Of a stretch of 41,056 nt of DNA, positions 23,249-32,511 are shown piece after piece (within the stretch, counting starts at the first letter, position 1; the number at the start of each line of letters is the position of its first letter). The stretch spans positions 1 to 41,056 of the forward strand of contig JARRBR010000012.1 in assembly GCA_029982755.1 (NCBI GenBank), given 5' to 3'. Both the position numbers and the translations under genes were made by a program. This stretch comes from Rhodocyclaceae bacterium. Its GTDB lineage: Bacteria > Pseudomonadota > Gammaproteobacteria > Burkholderiales > Rhodocyclaceae. The notes under the pieces were generated by a model. The model had not been told where the DNA came from, searched no databases, and saw nothing but the letters and a program-made list of their open reading frames with translations.

Positions 23249-25747
23249 ATGATGCGAACGCTGCGCCTCGCCCTGCGCATGATGCTGCGCGACCTGCGCG
23301 CGGGCGAACTGCACCTGCTCGGGCTGGCGATCGTGATCGCGGTGGCGAGCCTGACCAGCGTCGGCTTCCTCGCCGATCGCGTCGGCCGCGCGCTCGACCG
23401 CGAGGCCAACCAGCTGCTCGGCGGCGACCTGCTGCTGCGTGCCGATCGCCCCTGGCCGGAGGCCTTCGTCGACGAGGCGCGCGTACGCGGCCTGCAGACC
23501 GCGAAGACCGTGCTGTTCACCAGCATGGCGAGCACCGCGGAGGCGGCCGTGCTCGGCGGCGTGAAGGTCGTCGAGGACGCCTACCCGCTGCGCGGCGCGA
23601 TCCGCATCGCGCCGGGGCCGAACCAGCCGGACGCGCCTGCCGGGCGCGCGCCGGCGGCGGGCGAGCTGTGGCTCGACGAACGCCTGTTCGCCGAACTGGG
23701 CGTGAAGGTCGGCGACACAGTCGGCCTGGGCGAGGTCGAGTTTCGCGTCGGCGCCATGGTCAGCTTCGAGTCCGACCGCGGCGCCAACTTCTTCAGCCTG
23801 CTGCCGCGGGCGATCTTCAATCTCGCCGATCTCGAGCGCACCGGACTGATCGCCGAGGGCAGCCGCGCGACCTGGCGCCTGCACGTCGCCGGTACGCCGC
23901 AGGCGGTCGAGGCCTACGAGAAATGGGCGCGCGCCAGGCTCGGCCGCGGCCAGCGCGTCGAGACGGTGGACAACGCCCGCCCCGAGGTGCGCGCCGCGCT
24001 CGACCAGGCGCAGCGCTTCCTGCGCCTGGCGGCGCTGCTGGCGGTGATCCTCGCCGCGGTAGCGGTGGGGCTGTCCGCGCGCCGCTTCATGGCCCGCCAT
24101 CTCGACGGCTGCGCGGTGATGCGCGTGCTGGGCGCGCGCCAGGCGCAGGTGCTCGGCATCGTGGTCGGCGAGTTCCTGGTCTTCGGCCTCGCCGCGGCGG
24201 TGGCCGGCAGCGCGCTCGGCTGGAGCGTGCAGTGGGGCCTGGCGGGCGGGCTGCGCGAGATCCTCGCCACCGAACTGCCCGCGCCCTCGCTGCTGCCGCT
24301 GGCGCACGGGCTGGTGGTGGGCATGGCGCTGCTCGCCGGCTTCGTGCTGCCGCAGCTGCTGCGCCTGGGCAGGGTCAGCACGCTGCGCGTGCTGCGGCGC
24401 GAGTTCGAATTCGCCGAACCGGTGTCGGGCGCGGCCTGGGCGCTCGGCCTCGCGGCGCTGCTCGGGCTGATCTTCTGGATCGCGGCCGACGCGCGCCTGG
24501 GGGCGATGGTGGCGGCGGGCTTCGCGGTCGCGCTGGGCGTGTTCGCACTCGCCGCCTGGGGTGTGCTACGCCTGGCCGGGCGGCTGAAGGGACAGGGCAG
24601 CCTGCGCGGCGGCGGCTGGCGCTACGGCATCGCCGCGCTCGGCCGGCGCATGGGCAGTAGCGTGATCCAGGCCGCGGCGCTCGGCCTGGGCATGACCGCG
24701 CTGCTGCTGCTGACGCTCGTGCGCGCCGACCTGCTCGACAACTGGCGGCGGATGGCGCCGCCGGACGCGCCCAACCGCTTCGTCATCAACATCCAGCCCG
24801 ATCAGCGCGCGGGCATCGCCGCCGCATTCGCGGCCGAGGGCCTGCCGGTACCGGCGATCCAGCCCATGATCCGCGGCCGCATGGTGGCGATCAACGGCGA
24901 GGCGGTCGATCCGGCGGTGTTCGAGGACGAACGCACGCGGCGGCTGGCCGAGCGCGAGTTCAACCTGTCCCATGGCGCGGCGCTGCCTTCGGGCAACGAG
25001 ATCCAGGCCGGACGCTGGCATGGCGAGGCGGCCGAGGCGCAGTTCTCGGTGGAGGCCGGGCTGGCGCAGACCTTCGGCCTGAAGGTGGGCGACCGCGTCG
25101 CCTTCGAGATCGCCGGCCAGCGCGTCGAGGCGCCGATCACCAGCGTGCGCAAGCTCGACTGGGATTCGATGCGGGTCAATTTCTTCTTCATCGCCTCCGA
25201 AGGCGTGCTGGAGAACTACCCGGCGAGCCTGATCACCAGCTTCCACCTGCCGCCCGCGCGCCACGACTTCACCACCCGGCTGGTCGCCGACTTCCCCAAC
25301 CTCACAGTGATCGACATCGCCGCGGTGATCGCCCAGGTGCAGGCGATGACGGACAAGCTGATCGTGATCGTGCAGTTCGTGTTCGGCTTCGCGGTGCTCG
25401 CCGGGCTGGTCGTGCTCTACGCCGCGCTCCAGTCGACGCACGACGAGCGCGACTACGAGCTCGCCATGCTGCGCACGCTGGGCGCGCGCAACCGCCAGGT
25501 GCGCCAGGCGCTGTTCGCCGAGTTCCTGGTGCTGGGCGGAGTCGCCGGCGTGCTGGCTGGCATCGGCGCGAGCGCGATCGGCTGGGTGCTCGCCGAGCAG
25601 GTCTTCCGCATGGCCTACGTGCCGGCGCTGCTGCCGGTGCTCGTGGCGGTGGTGCTGGGCGCGGCCGGCGTCGTGGCGGGCGGCTGGCTGGGCACGCGCG
25701 CGCTGTTGAACCGGCCGCCGCTGGCGAGCCTGCGTGCGCTGGGCTGA
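23249..25747 (+). CDS. FtsX/YbbP-family ABC transporter permease
   Basis: Large inner-membrane protein of 832 residues, close in size to YbbP. One N-terminal transmembrane helix (LLGLAIVIAVASLTSVGFLA) is followed by a periplasmic domain (about 40-250). A block of membrane helices comes next (about 255-480), then a second periplasmic domain (about 490-690). The last three helices include the FtsX-type motif YELAMLRTLGARNRQVRQAL. This is the duplicated MacB/FtsX arrangement. No cognate ATPase (YbbA type) is visible on either side, so it must be encoded elsewhere or be missing. A second Met directly follows the first as alternative start. The family is tied to lipid or envelope functions; no specific substrate can be assigned. 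Confidence 0.88.
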   Translation: MMRTLRLALRMMLRDLRAGELHLLGLAIVIAVASLTSVGFLADRVGRALDREANQLLGGDLLLRADRPWPEAFVDEARVRGLQTAKTVLFTSMASTAEAAVLGGVKVVEDAYPLRGAIRIAPGPNQPDAPAGRAPAAGELWLDERLFAELGVKVGDTVGLGEVEFRVGAMVSFESDRGANFFSLLPRAIFNLADLERTGLIAEGSRATWRLHVAGTPQAVEAYEKWARARLGRGQRVETVDNARPEVRAALDQAQRFLRLAALLAVILAAVAVGLSARRFMARHLDGCAVMRVLGARQAQVLGIVVGEFLVFGLAAAVAGSALGWSVQWGLAGGLREILATELPAPSLLPLAHGLVVGMALLAGFVLPQLLRLGRVSTLRVLRREFEFAEPVSGAAWALGLAALLGLIFWIAADARLGAMVAAGFAVALGVFALAAWGVLRLAGRLKGQGSLRGGGWRYGIAALGRRMGSSVIQAAALGLGMTALLLLTLVRADLLDNWRRMAPPDAPNRFVINIQPDQRAGIAAAFAAEGLPVPAIQPMIRGRMVAINGEAVDPAVFEDERTRRLAEREFNLSHGAALPSGNEIQAGRWHGEAAEAQFSVEAGLAQTFGLKVGDRVAFEIAGQRVEAPITSVRKLDWDSMRVNFFFIASEGVLENYPASLITSFHLPPARHDFTTRLVADFPNLTVIDIAAVIAQVQAMTDKLIVIVQFVFGFAVLAGLVVLYAALQSTHDERDYELAMLRTLGARNRQVRQALFAEFLVLGGVAGVLAGIGASAIGWVLAEQVFRMAYVPALLPVLVAVVLGAAGVVAGGWLGTRALLNRPPLASLRALG

Positions 25748-25756
25748 CGGGTGGAC

Positions 25757-27025
25757 ATGCCGCAACTGAGCCAATCCGAGCTGCTGCTCGCTGGCCTGCT
25801 GGCCGCGGTGCTGGTGCTGCTGACCTGGCTGCTGGTGCGCAGCTACACCAGCGGGCGTGCGCTGACGACACGGCTCACGGCCCAGCTCGGCGACGAACTC
25901 TCCGGATTGATGGAGCAGCAGCTCGCCGCGCAGCACCGCGAGCTGCTGCGCGACCTGCACGACGGCCTCGGCCGCCAGACCGACCGCATCGGCGAGCATG
26001 CGCGCGCCGACCGCGAGCTGCTGCAGCGCGGGCTCACCGCGGCGTCGCTGCAGCTTTCGCGCGGCATGAAGGTGCTGACGCAGAGCGTCGACGGCCGCCT
26101 CGACACCTTGTCCGGCCAGGTCAACCAGCGCCTGGACGAGGGCTTCCGCAAGACCAACGAGACCTTCGCCAGCGTGATGGCGCGGCTGGCCACCATCGAC
26201 GAGGCACAGAAGAAGATCGACGGCCTCACCACCAACGTCGTGAGCCTGCAGGAGTTGCTCGGCGACAAGCGCGCGCGCGGCGCCTTCGGCGAGATTCAGC
26301 TCGAAGCCCTGGTGCAGAACATGCTGCCGCCCGACGCCTACGCCTTCCAGGCCGTGCTGCCCAACGGCACCCGCGTCGACTGCCTGCTCACGCTGCCAGC
26401 CCCCACCGGCCTGGTCGCGGTCGATGCCAAGTTTCCGCTCGAGAACTACCACCGCATGTTCGACGCCGACGCGGCCGAGCTCGACCGCCGCGCCGCGCAG
26501 CAGGCCTTCCGCACCGACGTGAAGCGCCACGTCGACGCCATCGCCTCCAAGTACATCCTGCCCGGCACCACCTCGGATGGCGCGGTAATGTTCCTGCCCG
26601 CCGAGGCGGTGTTCGCCGAGGTGCACGCCTACCACCCCGAGATCGTCGCCTACGCGCAGGCCAAGCGTGTCTGGATCGTGTCGCCGACCACGCTGATGGC
26701 GGTGCTCAACACCGCGCGCGCGGTGCTGAAGGACGTCGAGACGCGCAAGCAGATCCACGTCATCCAGGACGCGCTCGGCAAGCTGGCGAAGGATTTCCGG
26801 CGTTTCGACGAACGCATGGCGGCGCTGGCGCGGCACATCGAGCAGGCCAGCCGCGACGTGCAGGACGTGCACACCTCCAGCCGCAAGATCACCGCGCACT
26901 TCCGCAAGATCGAGTCGGTGCAGCTGGACGAGGACGATGCCGACGCGTCGGGTGGCGCAGCGGAGATCGACGAGGGCGATGCGCGCGCAGGCTTCGCGCT
27001 GCCGGCCACCGACCGCCGGACTTGA
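25757..27025 (+). CDS. rmuC: DNA recombination protein RmuC homologue
   Basis: Protein of 422 residues: one N-terminal membrane helix (LLLAGLLAAVLVLLTWLLV), a long coiled coil (about 30-150) and the RmuC nuclease-like domain with GAFGEIQLEALVQNMLPPDAY, VDAKFPLENYHRMF, and KYILPGTTSDGAVMFLPAEAVF. RmuC limits DNA inversions at short inverted repeats. ATG 25757 is preferred; a GTG six bases earlier (25751) would add two residues. The tail after about 395 is acidic. Follows the permease by 9 bp. Confidence 0.92.
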   Translation: MPQLSQSELLLAGLLAAVLVLLTWLLVRSYTSGRALTTRLTAQLGDELSGLMEQQLAAQHRELLRDLHDGLGRQTDRIGEHARADRELLQRGLTAASLQLSRGMKVLTQSVDGRLDTLSGQVNQRLDEGFRKTNETFASVMARLATIDEAQKKIDGLTTNVVSLQELLGDKRARGAFGEIQLEALVQNMLPPDAYAFQAVLPNGTRVDCLLTLPAPTGLVAVDAKFPLENYHRMFDADAAELDRRAAQQAFRTDVKRHVDAIASKYILPGTTSDGAVMFLPAEAVFAEVHAYHPEIVAYAQAKRVWIVSPTTLMAVLNTARAVLKDVETRKQIHVIQDALGKLAKDFRRFDERMAALARHIEQASRDVQDVHTSSRKITAHFRKIESVQLDEDDADASGGAAEIDEGDARAGFALPATDRRT

Positions 27026-27089
27026 CCGGGAACAGGGACGCGCGCGCCGGACGTCCGTATGGTCCTGAAACCTTGAATTTTTTCACGAG

Positions 27090-27386
27090 ATGCCCGAACC
27101 GATGTCCTCGATTCCCTTCCCCATCCTCTTCATCATGGCGGTGTTCTTCGTCTTCTGGCTGATCCTGCGCAAGTTCCACCGCCTGGAGCAGCAGAAGCGG
27201 TCGCTGCCGGACCTCAACGGCTACCTCTACGCCAACAAGCAGAACGAGGCGCGCTGCCACGCCTGCGATTCGACCGAATTCAAGGACGAGGGGCTGACCC
27301 ACGGCAAGGACGAGCGCCGTATCATCTCCTGCGCCCGTTGCAACACGATGCTGTACCGCTTCAACCCGCCGGAACAATCCACCTGA
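27090..27386 (+). CDS. Small zinc-ribbon membrane protein
   Basis: Protein of 98 residues. One hydrophobic helix (about 9-27, [17 protein letters not shown]) is followed by a soluble part with four cysteines as two CxxC pairs (C56/C59 and C81/C84; CHACDS and CARCNT), a likely zinc ribbon on the cytoplasmic side. A second ATG 12 bp downstream (27102) is an alternative start. I know no function; similar uncharacterised proteins occur in related bacteria. It sits 33 bp ahead of purT and 64 bp after rmuC. Confidence 0.82.
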   Translation: MPEPMSSIPFPILFIMAVFFVFWLILRKFHRLEQQKRSLPDLNGYLYANKQNEARCHACDSTEFKDEGLTHGKDERRIISCARCNTMLYRFNPPEQST

Positions 27387-27418
27387 TCCGTACCGACAAG
27401 AACGCTAGGAGACACTCG

Positions 27419-28618
27419 ATGAAGCTCGGAACCCCGCTTTCGCCGGCCGCCCTGCGCGTGATGCTGCTGGGCGCCGGCGAGCTCGGCAAGGAAGTCATCA
27501 TCGCGCTGCAGCGCCTGGGCGTGGAGGTGATCGCGGTCGATCGCTACCCGAACGCGCCGGGCCACCAGGTGGCCCACCGCGCCCACGTGATCCCGATGAC
27601 CGACGGCGCGGCGCTGCGCGCGCTGGTCGAGCAGGAGCGCCCCCACCTGATCGTGCCCGAGATCGAGGCCATCGCCACCGACATGCTGGCCGAGATCGAG
27701 GCCGCGGGGCTGGCCGAGGTCATCCCCACCGCGCGCGCCACCCAGCTCACGATGAACCGTGAAGGCATCCGCCGGCTGGCTGCCGAGGAGCTCGGCCTGC
27801 CGACCTCGCCCTACCGCTTCGCCGATTCGCTCGACGAACTGCAGGCGGCGATCGACGGCGGCATCGGCTATCCCTGCATCGTCAAGCCGGTGATGTCGTC
27901 CTCGGGCAAGGGGCAGTCGATGCTGCGCGGGCCGGAGGACGTGCGGAAGGCCTGGGACTACGCGATGCAGGGCGGCCGGGTGGCGCAGAGCCGCATCATC
28001 GTCGAGGGTTTCGTCGACTTCGAGTACGAGATCACGCTGCTGACGGTGCGCGCGCGCGACGCCAGCGGCGAGGTGCAGACCTATTTCTGCGAGCCGATCG
28101 GTCATGTGCAGGTCGCCGGCGACTACGTCGAATCCTGGCAGCCGCAGGCGATGCGTCCGGCGGCGCTGGCGCGGGCGAGGGAGATCGCCTCGGCGGTCAC
28201 CGGCAACCTGGGCGGGCGCGGCGTGTTCGGGGTGGAGCTGTTCGTGAAGGGCGACGAGGTGTGGTTCTCCGAGGTCAGCCCGCGTCCGCACGACACCGGC
28301 CTGGTCACGCTGTGCTCGCAGCGCTTCTCCGAGTTCGAGCTGCACGCGCGTGCCATTCTCGGCCTGCCGGTGGATACCGCGCTGCGCGAGCCGGGCGCGT
28401 CGGCGGTCATCTACGGCGGGGTCGATGCGCAGGCGCTGCGCTTCGAGGGCGTGGCCGAGGCGCTGGCGGTGCCGCGCAGCGACCTGCGCCTGTTCGGCAA
28501 GCCGGAGTCCTTCGTCAAGCGCCGCATGGGCGTCGCGGTGGCCAATGGCGCTGATGTGGCCGAGGCGCGCGAGCGTGCGAAGCTGGCGGCGAGCCGGGTG
28601 AAGCCGGTCGCGCGCTGA
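27419..28618 (+). CDS. purT: Formate-dependent phosphoribosylglycinamide formyltransferase PurT
   Basis: ATP-grasp enzyme of 399 residues that formylates GAR with formate and ATP in purine biosynthesis, an alternative to folate-dependent PurN. The N-domain carries [21 protein letters not shown]; the ATP-grasp core has [31 protein letters not shown] and GVFGVELFV with [18 protein letters not shown] 27419 is fixed by AGGAGA at 27407-27412; the open frame upstream is not family-like. It converges on the sulfatase-like gene with 26 bp between stops. Confidence 0.95.
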   Translation: MKLGTPLSPAALRVMLLGAGELGKEVIIALQRLGVEVIAVDRYPNAPGHQVAHRAHVIPMTDGAALRALVEQERPHLIVPEIEAIATDMLAEIEAAGLAEVIPTARATQLTMNREGIRRLAAEELGLPTSPYRFADSLDELQAAIDGGIGYPCIVKPVMSSSGKGQSMLRGPEDVRKAWDYAMQGGRVAQSRIIVEGFVDFEYEITLLTVRARDASGEVQTYFCEPIGHVQVAGDYVESWQPQAMRPAALARAREIASAVTGNLGGRGVFGVELFVKGDEVWFSEVSPRPHDTGLVTLCSQRFSEFELHARAILGLPVDTALREPGASAVIYGGVDAQALRFEGVAEALAVPRSDLRLFGKPESFVKRRMGVAVANGADVAEARERAKLAASRVKPVAR

Positions 28619-28644
28619 GCGCCTGCGCGGGCCGGGCCGGGGCT

Positions 28645-30336
28645 TCAGTCGGTCCGGCCGAAGGCGTCGATGAGGATGGGCGTCAGCGCATGGGTCGGGC
28701 CGAGGGGGTCGGCCGGCGGGTGCAGGCCCGCGACGAAGCCGGCGGACTCGAAGCGTTCGAGCAGCGCAGGGTTGTCGGTGATGACATGGACCGGCACCTC
28801 CCACGGCTGGTCGGGGCCGCTCACGGTGCCGATCGGCTGGTGATCGCCGATCACGATCGTCACCAGGTCTGCGGGCGCGTGGCGGGCGAGATAGTCCGCA
28901 AGCCAGTCGAACTGGTAGCGCATCGAGGCGATGTAGGCGGGCAGGGGGTTCGACCAGCTCGTCGGCACCGCTTCGGCCGCCTGTACCTCCTCGGCGCTGA
29001 AGGCCTCGGGGCCGAGCAGGCTCACCCAGTCGTCACTGTATGGCGGCAGCGCCCGAAAAGGCGCGTGCGTGGTGACGGTCGCAAACACGATTAGCCGCGA
29101 CGGCCGCACGGCGCCGCCTTCGATCGGGGGGCGCGGGCCGGTCGCGCCCGCATCGGAACCGGTGCTGGCGTCATGCGCGGTGCGGAAATCGCCGCCGAAC
29201 TCCTGCGCATGGATCAGCGCCATCGAGGCCTGGTCCGGGATGCGCCAGAAGCCGAAGGGGCGACCGCTGTAGCCGATGCGCGCGGCGTCCGCGTAGCGGT
29301 CGAAGCCGTAAAAGGCACCCTCCGGCCACGCCAGCTGGATGCCCGGCAACCAGCCGACGGTGCGGTAGCCGTTTTCCGCGAAATGGCGCACCAGGGTCGG
29401 CCGGTCGGTGGTGAGCAGCAGCTGGTAATCGGCCGGGTCGCGCATGTCCAGGCCCGACAGCAGGCCGGCATGGGCGAGCCAGGAGGCGCCGCCGAAGGTG
29501 GGCGACACCAGCCGCGCGGAGACCACCTGCCGGCCGCTGGCGGCGATCGCGGCGGCGAGCCGGGCGCGGTGGCCGTCCAGGGCGCGGGCAATCTCGGGGC
29601 GGTCGAGGGTCACGGCGCCATAGGCCTCGGCGAACACGATCAGCACGTCCGCGCCGCGCAGCCCGGCGAGCGTGCCGGCGAAGGTCGGTCCCGGGCCGAG
29701 TCGTTCGGCGCCGGCGGTGCGCGACAGGGCGGTCGACAGCAGCCGGTACTGTTCGACCACCATGGCGCTCACGGGCGCTGCGAAGAGCTGCGCCGGCGGT
29801 CGGCCGCCGACGGCCTGCGCCAGCCACGACACCAGGGTGACGCCCGCGAAGGCCAGCATCAGTCCGCGCTCGGGCCGTCCTTCCGCGCCGCGGGCGAGCA
29901 CGTCGATACAGCGGCGCACGATCAGGTACACGATGCTGAGCACGAGAACGCCGCCGGCCAGCACCAGCAGCACCCGGGTCGTGGCGCCGGCGCTGCCGCC
30001 CATGCGGAGTACGGCGCCCAGATGGGGCACATCCCAGTAGAGATTGATTCGGCGCCCGAGCACGGCGGGCACGGTGACGTCGATGTAATGCAGCACCACC
30101 CACAGCGTTCCGACGACCGCGAGCACGGCCTCCAGCCGGCGCGGCACCCGCCTGCCCACCAGCGCCCAGGTCGCGATCAGGGCCACCGCGGGTGCGAGCT
30201 CGGGCGCGAGGCGCCATTCCACCGCGGGCCACAGCGTCGGCCAGGCATTGCCGTGGGCGAGCAGGACGTTCAGCACGCACAGCGCGAACGCGACGCCGGC
30301 CAGCGAGTCGAGCCGCGAGCGCGGCGCGGGGCTCAT
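28645..30336 (-). CDS. Membrane sulfatase / LTA-synthase-like phosphotransferase
   Basis: Protein of 563 residues from ATG 30336. About five transmembrane helices occupy the first 190 residues, followed by a periplasmic alkaline-phosphatase-superfamily domain. Its motifs are ADVLIVFAEAYGAVTL (first metal site), SPTFGGASWLAHAGLLSG (region of the nucleophile Ser/Thr), VTTHAPFRALPPY and VTIVIGDHQPIG (late metal site). Relatives move phosphoglycerol or phosphoethanolamine from phospholipids to glycans, or hydrolyse sulfate esters. The enzyme type here is inferred. It is divergent from the creatininase-family gene (86 bp apart) and may belong to the adjoining lipid/pterin-like gene group. Confidence 0.8.
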   Translation of the reverse strand: MSPAPRSRLDSLAGVAFALCVLNVLLAHGNAWPTLWPAVEWRLAPELAPAVALIATWALVGRRVPRRLEAVLAVVGTLWVVLHYIDVTVPAVLGRRINLYWDVPHLGAVLRMGGSAGATTRVLLVLAGGVLVLSIVYLIVRRCIDVLARGAEGRPERGLMLAFAGVTLVSWLAQAVGGRPPAQLFAAPVSAMVVEQYRLLSTALSRTAGAERLGPGPTFAGTLAGLRGADVLIVFAEAYGAVTLDRPEIARALDGHRARLAAAIAASGRQVVSARLVSPTFGGASWLAHAGLLSGLDMRDPADYQLLLTTDRPTLVRHFAENGYRTVGWLPGIQLAWPEGAFYGFDRYADAARIGYSGRPFGFWRIPDQASMALIHAQEFGGDFRTAHDASTGSDAGATGPRPPIEGGAVRPSRLIVFATVTTHAPFRALPPYSDDWVSLLGPEAFSAEEVQAAEAVPTSWSNPLPAYIASMRYQFDWLADYLARHAPADLVTIVIGDHQPIGTVSGPDQPWEVPVHVITDNPALLERFESAGFVAGLHPPADPLGPTHALTPILIDAFGRTD

Positions 30337-30350
30337 GCGGCGTCCGCTGC

Positions 30351-30372
30351 GCGCCGCCGCGCGCTGCGGCGC
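30351..30372. repeat. Inverted repeat in the divergent sulfatase/creatininase intergenic region
   Basis: GCGCCGC (30351-30357) and GCGGCGC (30366-30372) pair over an 8-nt loop. TATGAT, a five-of-six -10 match for the plus-strand gene, follows at about 30382-30387, but no clear -35 box precedes it. Confidence 0.35.
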
Positions 30373-30422
30373 AGGCAGGCTATGATCGCTGGCGTCGACA
30401 GCCGCCCGTGGAAACCGCACGC

Positions 30423-31253
30423 ATGATCGCCGCACCTGCACTGCCCTGGTGGCAGGACCTCACGCCGCGCCAGATCGCCCGTCTTGCCGAAGAGGACGGC
30501 GTCGCGGTCCTGCCGCTGGCGGCCATCGAACAGCACGGCGAACATCTGCCGCTGTCCACCGACCTCGACATCGCGCTCGGCCTGCTGCATGCCGCGCTGC
30601 CGAAGCTGCGCCCGGGGTTGCCGGTGTGCGTGCTGCCGCCGCTCGCCGTGGGGCTGAGCCTGGAGCACTGCGCCTTCGCGGGCACGCTGAGCCTGAGCCC
30701 CGAGACCGCGCTCGCGAGCCTGGTGGAACTGGGTGACAGCGTGGCGCGGGCGGGCTTCCGGCGCCTGGTGCTGTTCAACAGCCATGGCGGCAACAAGGCC
30801 CTCGTCGACCTCGCCGCGCTGAAGCTGCGCGTGGCGCACCGCATGCTGGTGGTGCGGGCGAACTACTTCCGTTTCGCCCCCCCGCCCGATGCGCTGCCCG
30901 CGGCCGAACTGCGCCACGGCCTGCATGGTGGCGCGCTGGAGACGGCGATGATGCTGCATCTGGCGCCGCACAAGGTGCGTACCGAGGTGATCGCGGACTT
31001 CGCGTCGATCGGCCGCGACATGGCCGCGCACGGGAGCGTGCTCGGACCGGAAGGCGAGGCGGGTTTCGGGTGGATGGCGCAGGACCTGAACCCGGGCGGC
31101 GCGACCGGGGACGCCCGCCTGGGCGATGCCGTCCTCGGCGCGCGCTTGGTCGATCATTTTGCTGGCGTCCTCGCGCGCGTCATCGAGGATGCGCGCGATT
31201 TCGCGCTTGCAGGACTGGTACCGGCCGAGGACCGTGCAGCACCACCGGGCTGA
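30423..31253 (+). CDS. Creatininase-family amidohydrolase
   Basis: Di-metal amidohydrolase of 276 residues. The signature EQHGEHLPLSTDLDIA (about 36-51) supplies Glu, His and Asp ligands; NSHGGNKALVD (about 119-129) and HGLHGGALETAMMLH (about 160-174) complete the site. The family includes creatininase, the mycofactocin peptidase MftE and archaeal ArfB, which removes a formyl group from the ring-opened GTP product. Next to a GTP cyclohydrolase II-like gene, an ArfB-like deformylase or another C-N hydrolase acting on a pyrimidine is an attractive inference, not proof. ATG 30423 is used; the upstream frame is not family-like. Confidence 0.87.
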   Translation: MIAAPALPWWQDLTPRQIARLAEEDGVAVLPLAAIEQHGEHLPLSTDLDIALGLLHAALPKLRPGLPVCVLPPLAVGLSLEHCAFAGTLSLSPETALASLVELGDSVARAGFRRLVLFNSHGGNKALVDLAALKLRVAHRMLVVRANYFRFAPPPDALPAAELRHGLHGGALETAMMLHLAPHKVRTEVIADFASIGRDMAAHGSVLGPEGEAGFGWMAQDLNPGGATGDARLGDAVLGARLVDHFAGVLARVIEDARDFALAGLVPAEDRAAPPG

Positions 31254-31330
31254 CGTGCCAGCGCGGCCGGTGTCCGCGGGCCGCTCCGCCGGGCTCCCGC
31301 ATCGCCGTGACCGCAGCCCGCTCGGCGCGC

Positions 31331-32488
31331 TCAGAGGTGGCTGGCGGCGCCCGGTGCCGGCAGGCGCTCGGGTTCGACGGATGCCGGCTCGTCCTGCTCC
31401 GACAGCAGCTCGTGCAGCCAGTGGCCATGGCGATTGGCCTTGGTGCGCAGGTAGCGCTGGTTCTGGGTCGTGACCTCGCCGTAGATCGCCTGGCGGGCGA
31501 CGACGTTGATGCCTGCGTGCTGCAGGGCCTCGACCTTGCTCGGGTTGTTGGTGAGCAGCAGAACCTTCTGCACGCCGAGCTGGTCGAGCATCTCGTGGGC
31601 GACGCGGAAGTCGCGTTCGTCCTTGGAGAAGCCGATCACCTGGTCGGCGTCGATGGTGTCCAGGCCTTCGTCCTGCAGGCCATAGGCGCGCAGCTTGTTG
31701 GCGAGTCCGATGCCGCGGCCCTCCTGCGACAGGTAGAGCAGGATGCCGCCACCCTGGGCGTTGATCGCGGCGACGCCGCGGCGCAGCTGCTCGCCGCAGT
31801 CGCAGCGCAGGCTGCCGAAGAGGTCGCCGGTGAGGCAGGACGAGTGCAGGCGCACCGGCACCGCCTCGGGCCAGCGGCTGGCGTCGCCGATGACGATCGC
31901 CACGTGCTCGTGCACGCCGTCGGCCTCGCGGAAGAGCACGAAGCGGCTGTTCTCGGCCTCGGCGAGCGGAACGCGCGCCTCGCTGATGCGGGTGAGGGCG
32001 CCCGGACCGGTCTCGCACAACCGCAGCACTTCGGCGGCGCCGACGGCGAGCAGGTTGCCGCTGGCCACCTCGGCGGCCACGGCCGCGGCTTGCTCGGGGG
32101 CTACGGTGCAGGCGAGCGCGGCGGGGACGAGCTGGGCGCGGCCGAGCAGGCGCAGTGCGGTGCGCTCGACCGCGGTGGCCGGAGTCTCGGTGGTGCCGGC
32201 GGGCAGGGTGGCGCCGCGCATCCAGGCGAGATCGCGCAGGGTGTGGGCCGAAGGCAGCGGCAACAGGGTGAGCGCGCGCGCCTCGGAGGCACCGCGGTGG
32301 CCGAGGGCGGCCATGCGATGCTGGCTGAGCACCAGCCGCGCGGGCGAGCCGGTCAGGGATTGCAGCGCGGCGAGCGCGTCGTCATCGAGGCCCTCGACCG
32401 CCTGGATCACGATGTCACCGGCGGGTTGGCGAAGCAGGACCGGAAGTCCGCGCCGCAGGTCGAAGAGGGCACGCTCGGCTTGGCGCAT
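31331..32488 (-). CDS. ribA: GTP cyclohydrolase II with degenerate RibB-like N-terminal domain
   Basis: Protein of 385 residues. The C-terminal half (about 170-365) is a canonical GTP cyclohydrolase II, which opens GTP at C8 to give formate and a diaminopyrimidine phosphate. Zinc ligands are Cys218, Cys229 and Cys231 (SSCLTGDLFGSLRCDCG), and SQEGRGIGL lies at 254-262. The N-terminal 165 residues resemble the outline of 3,4-dihydroxybutanone phosphate synthase (ALFDLRRGLPVLL), but its acidic active-site motif (DDEDRENEGDL type) is absent, so that half is probably inactive. It is divergent from the RibD-like gene across a 95-bp region with a long inverted repeat. It could serve riboflavin synthesis or a specialised pathway. 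Confidence 0.88.
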   Translation of the reverse strand: MRQAERALFDLRRGLPVLLRQPAGDIVIQAVEGLDDDALAALQSLTGSPARLVLSQHRMAALGHRGASEARALTLLPLPSAHTLRDLAWMRGATLPAGTTETPATAVERTALRLLGRAQLVPAALACTVAPEQAAAVAAEVASGNLLAVGAAEVLRLCETGPGALTRISEARVPLAEAENSRFVLFREADGVHEHVAIVIGDASRWPEAVPVRLHSSCLTGDLFGSLRCDCGEQLRRGVAAINAQGGGILLYLSQEGRGIGLANKLRAYGLQDEGLDTIDADQVIGFSKDERDFRVAHEMLDQLGVQKVLLLTNNPSKVEALQHAGINVVARQAIYGEVTTQNQRYLRTKANRHGHWLHELLSEQDEPASVEPERLPAPGAASHL

Positions 32489-32511
32489 TTGTTTTTCTCC
32501 GTCGGGATGAG

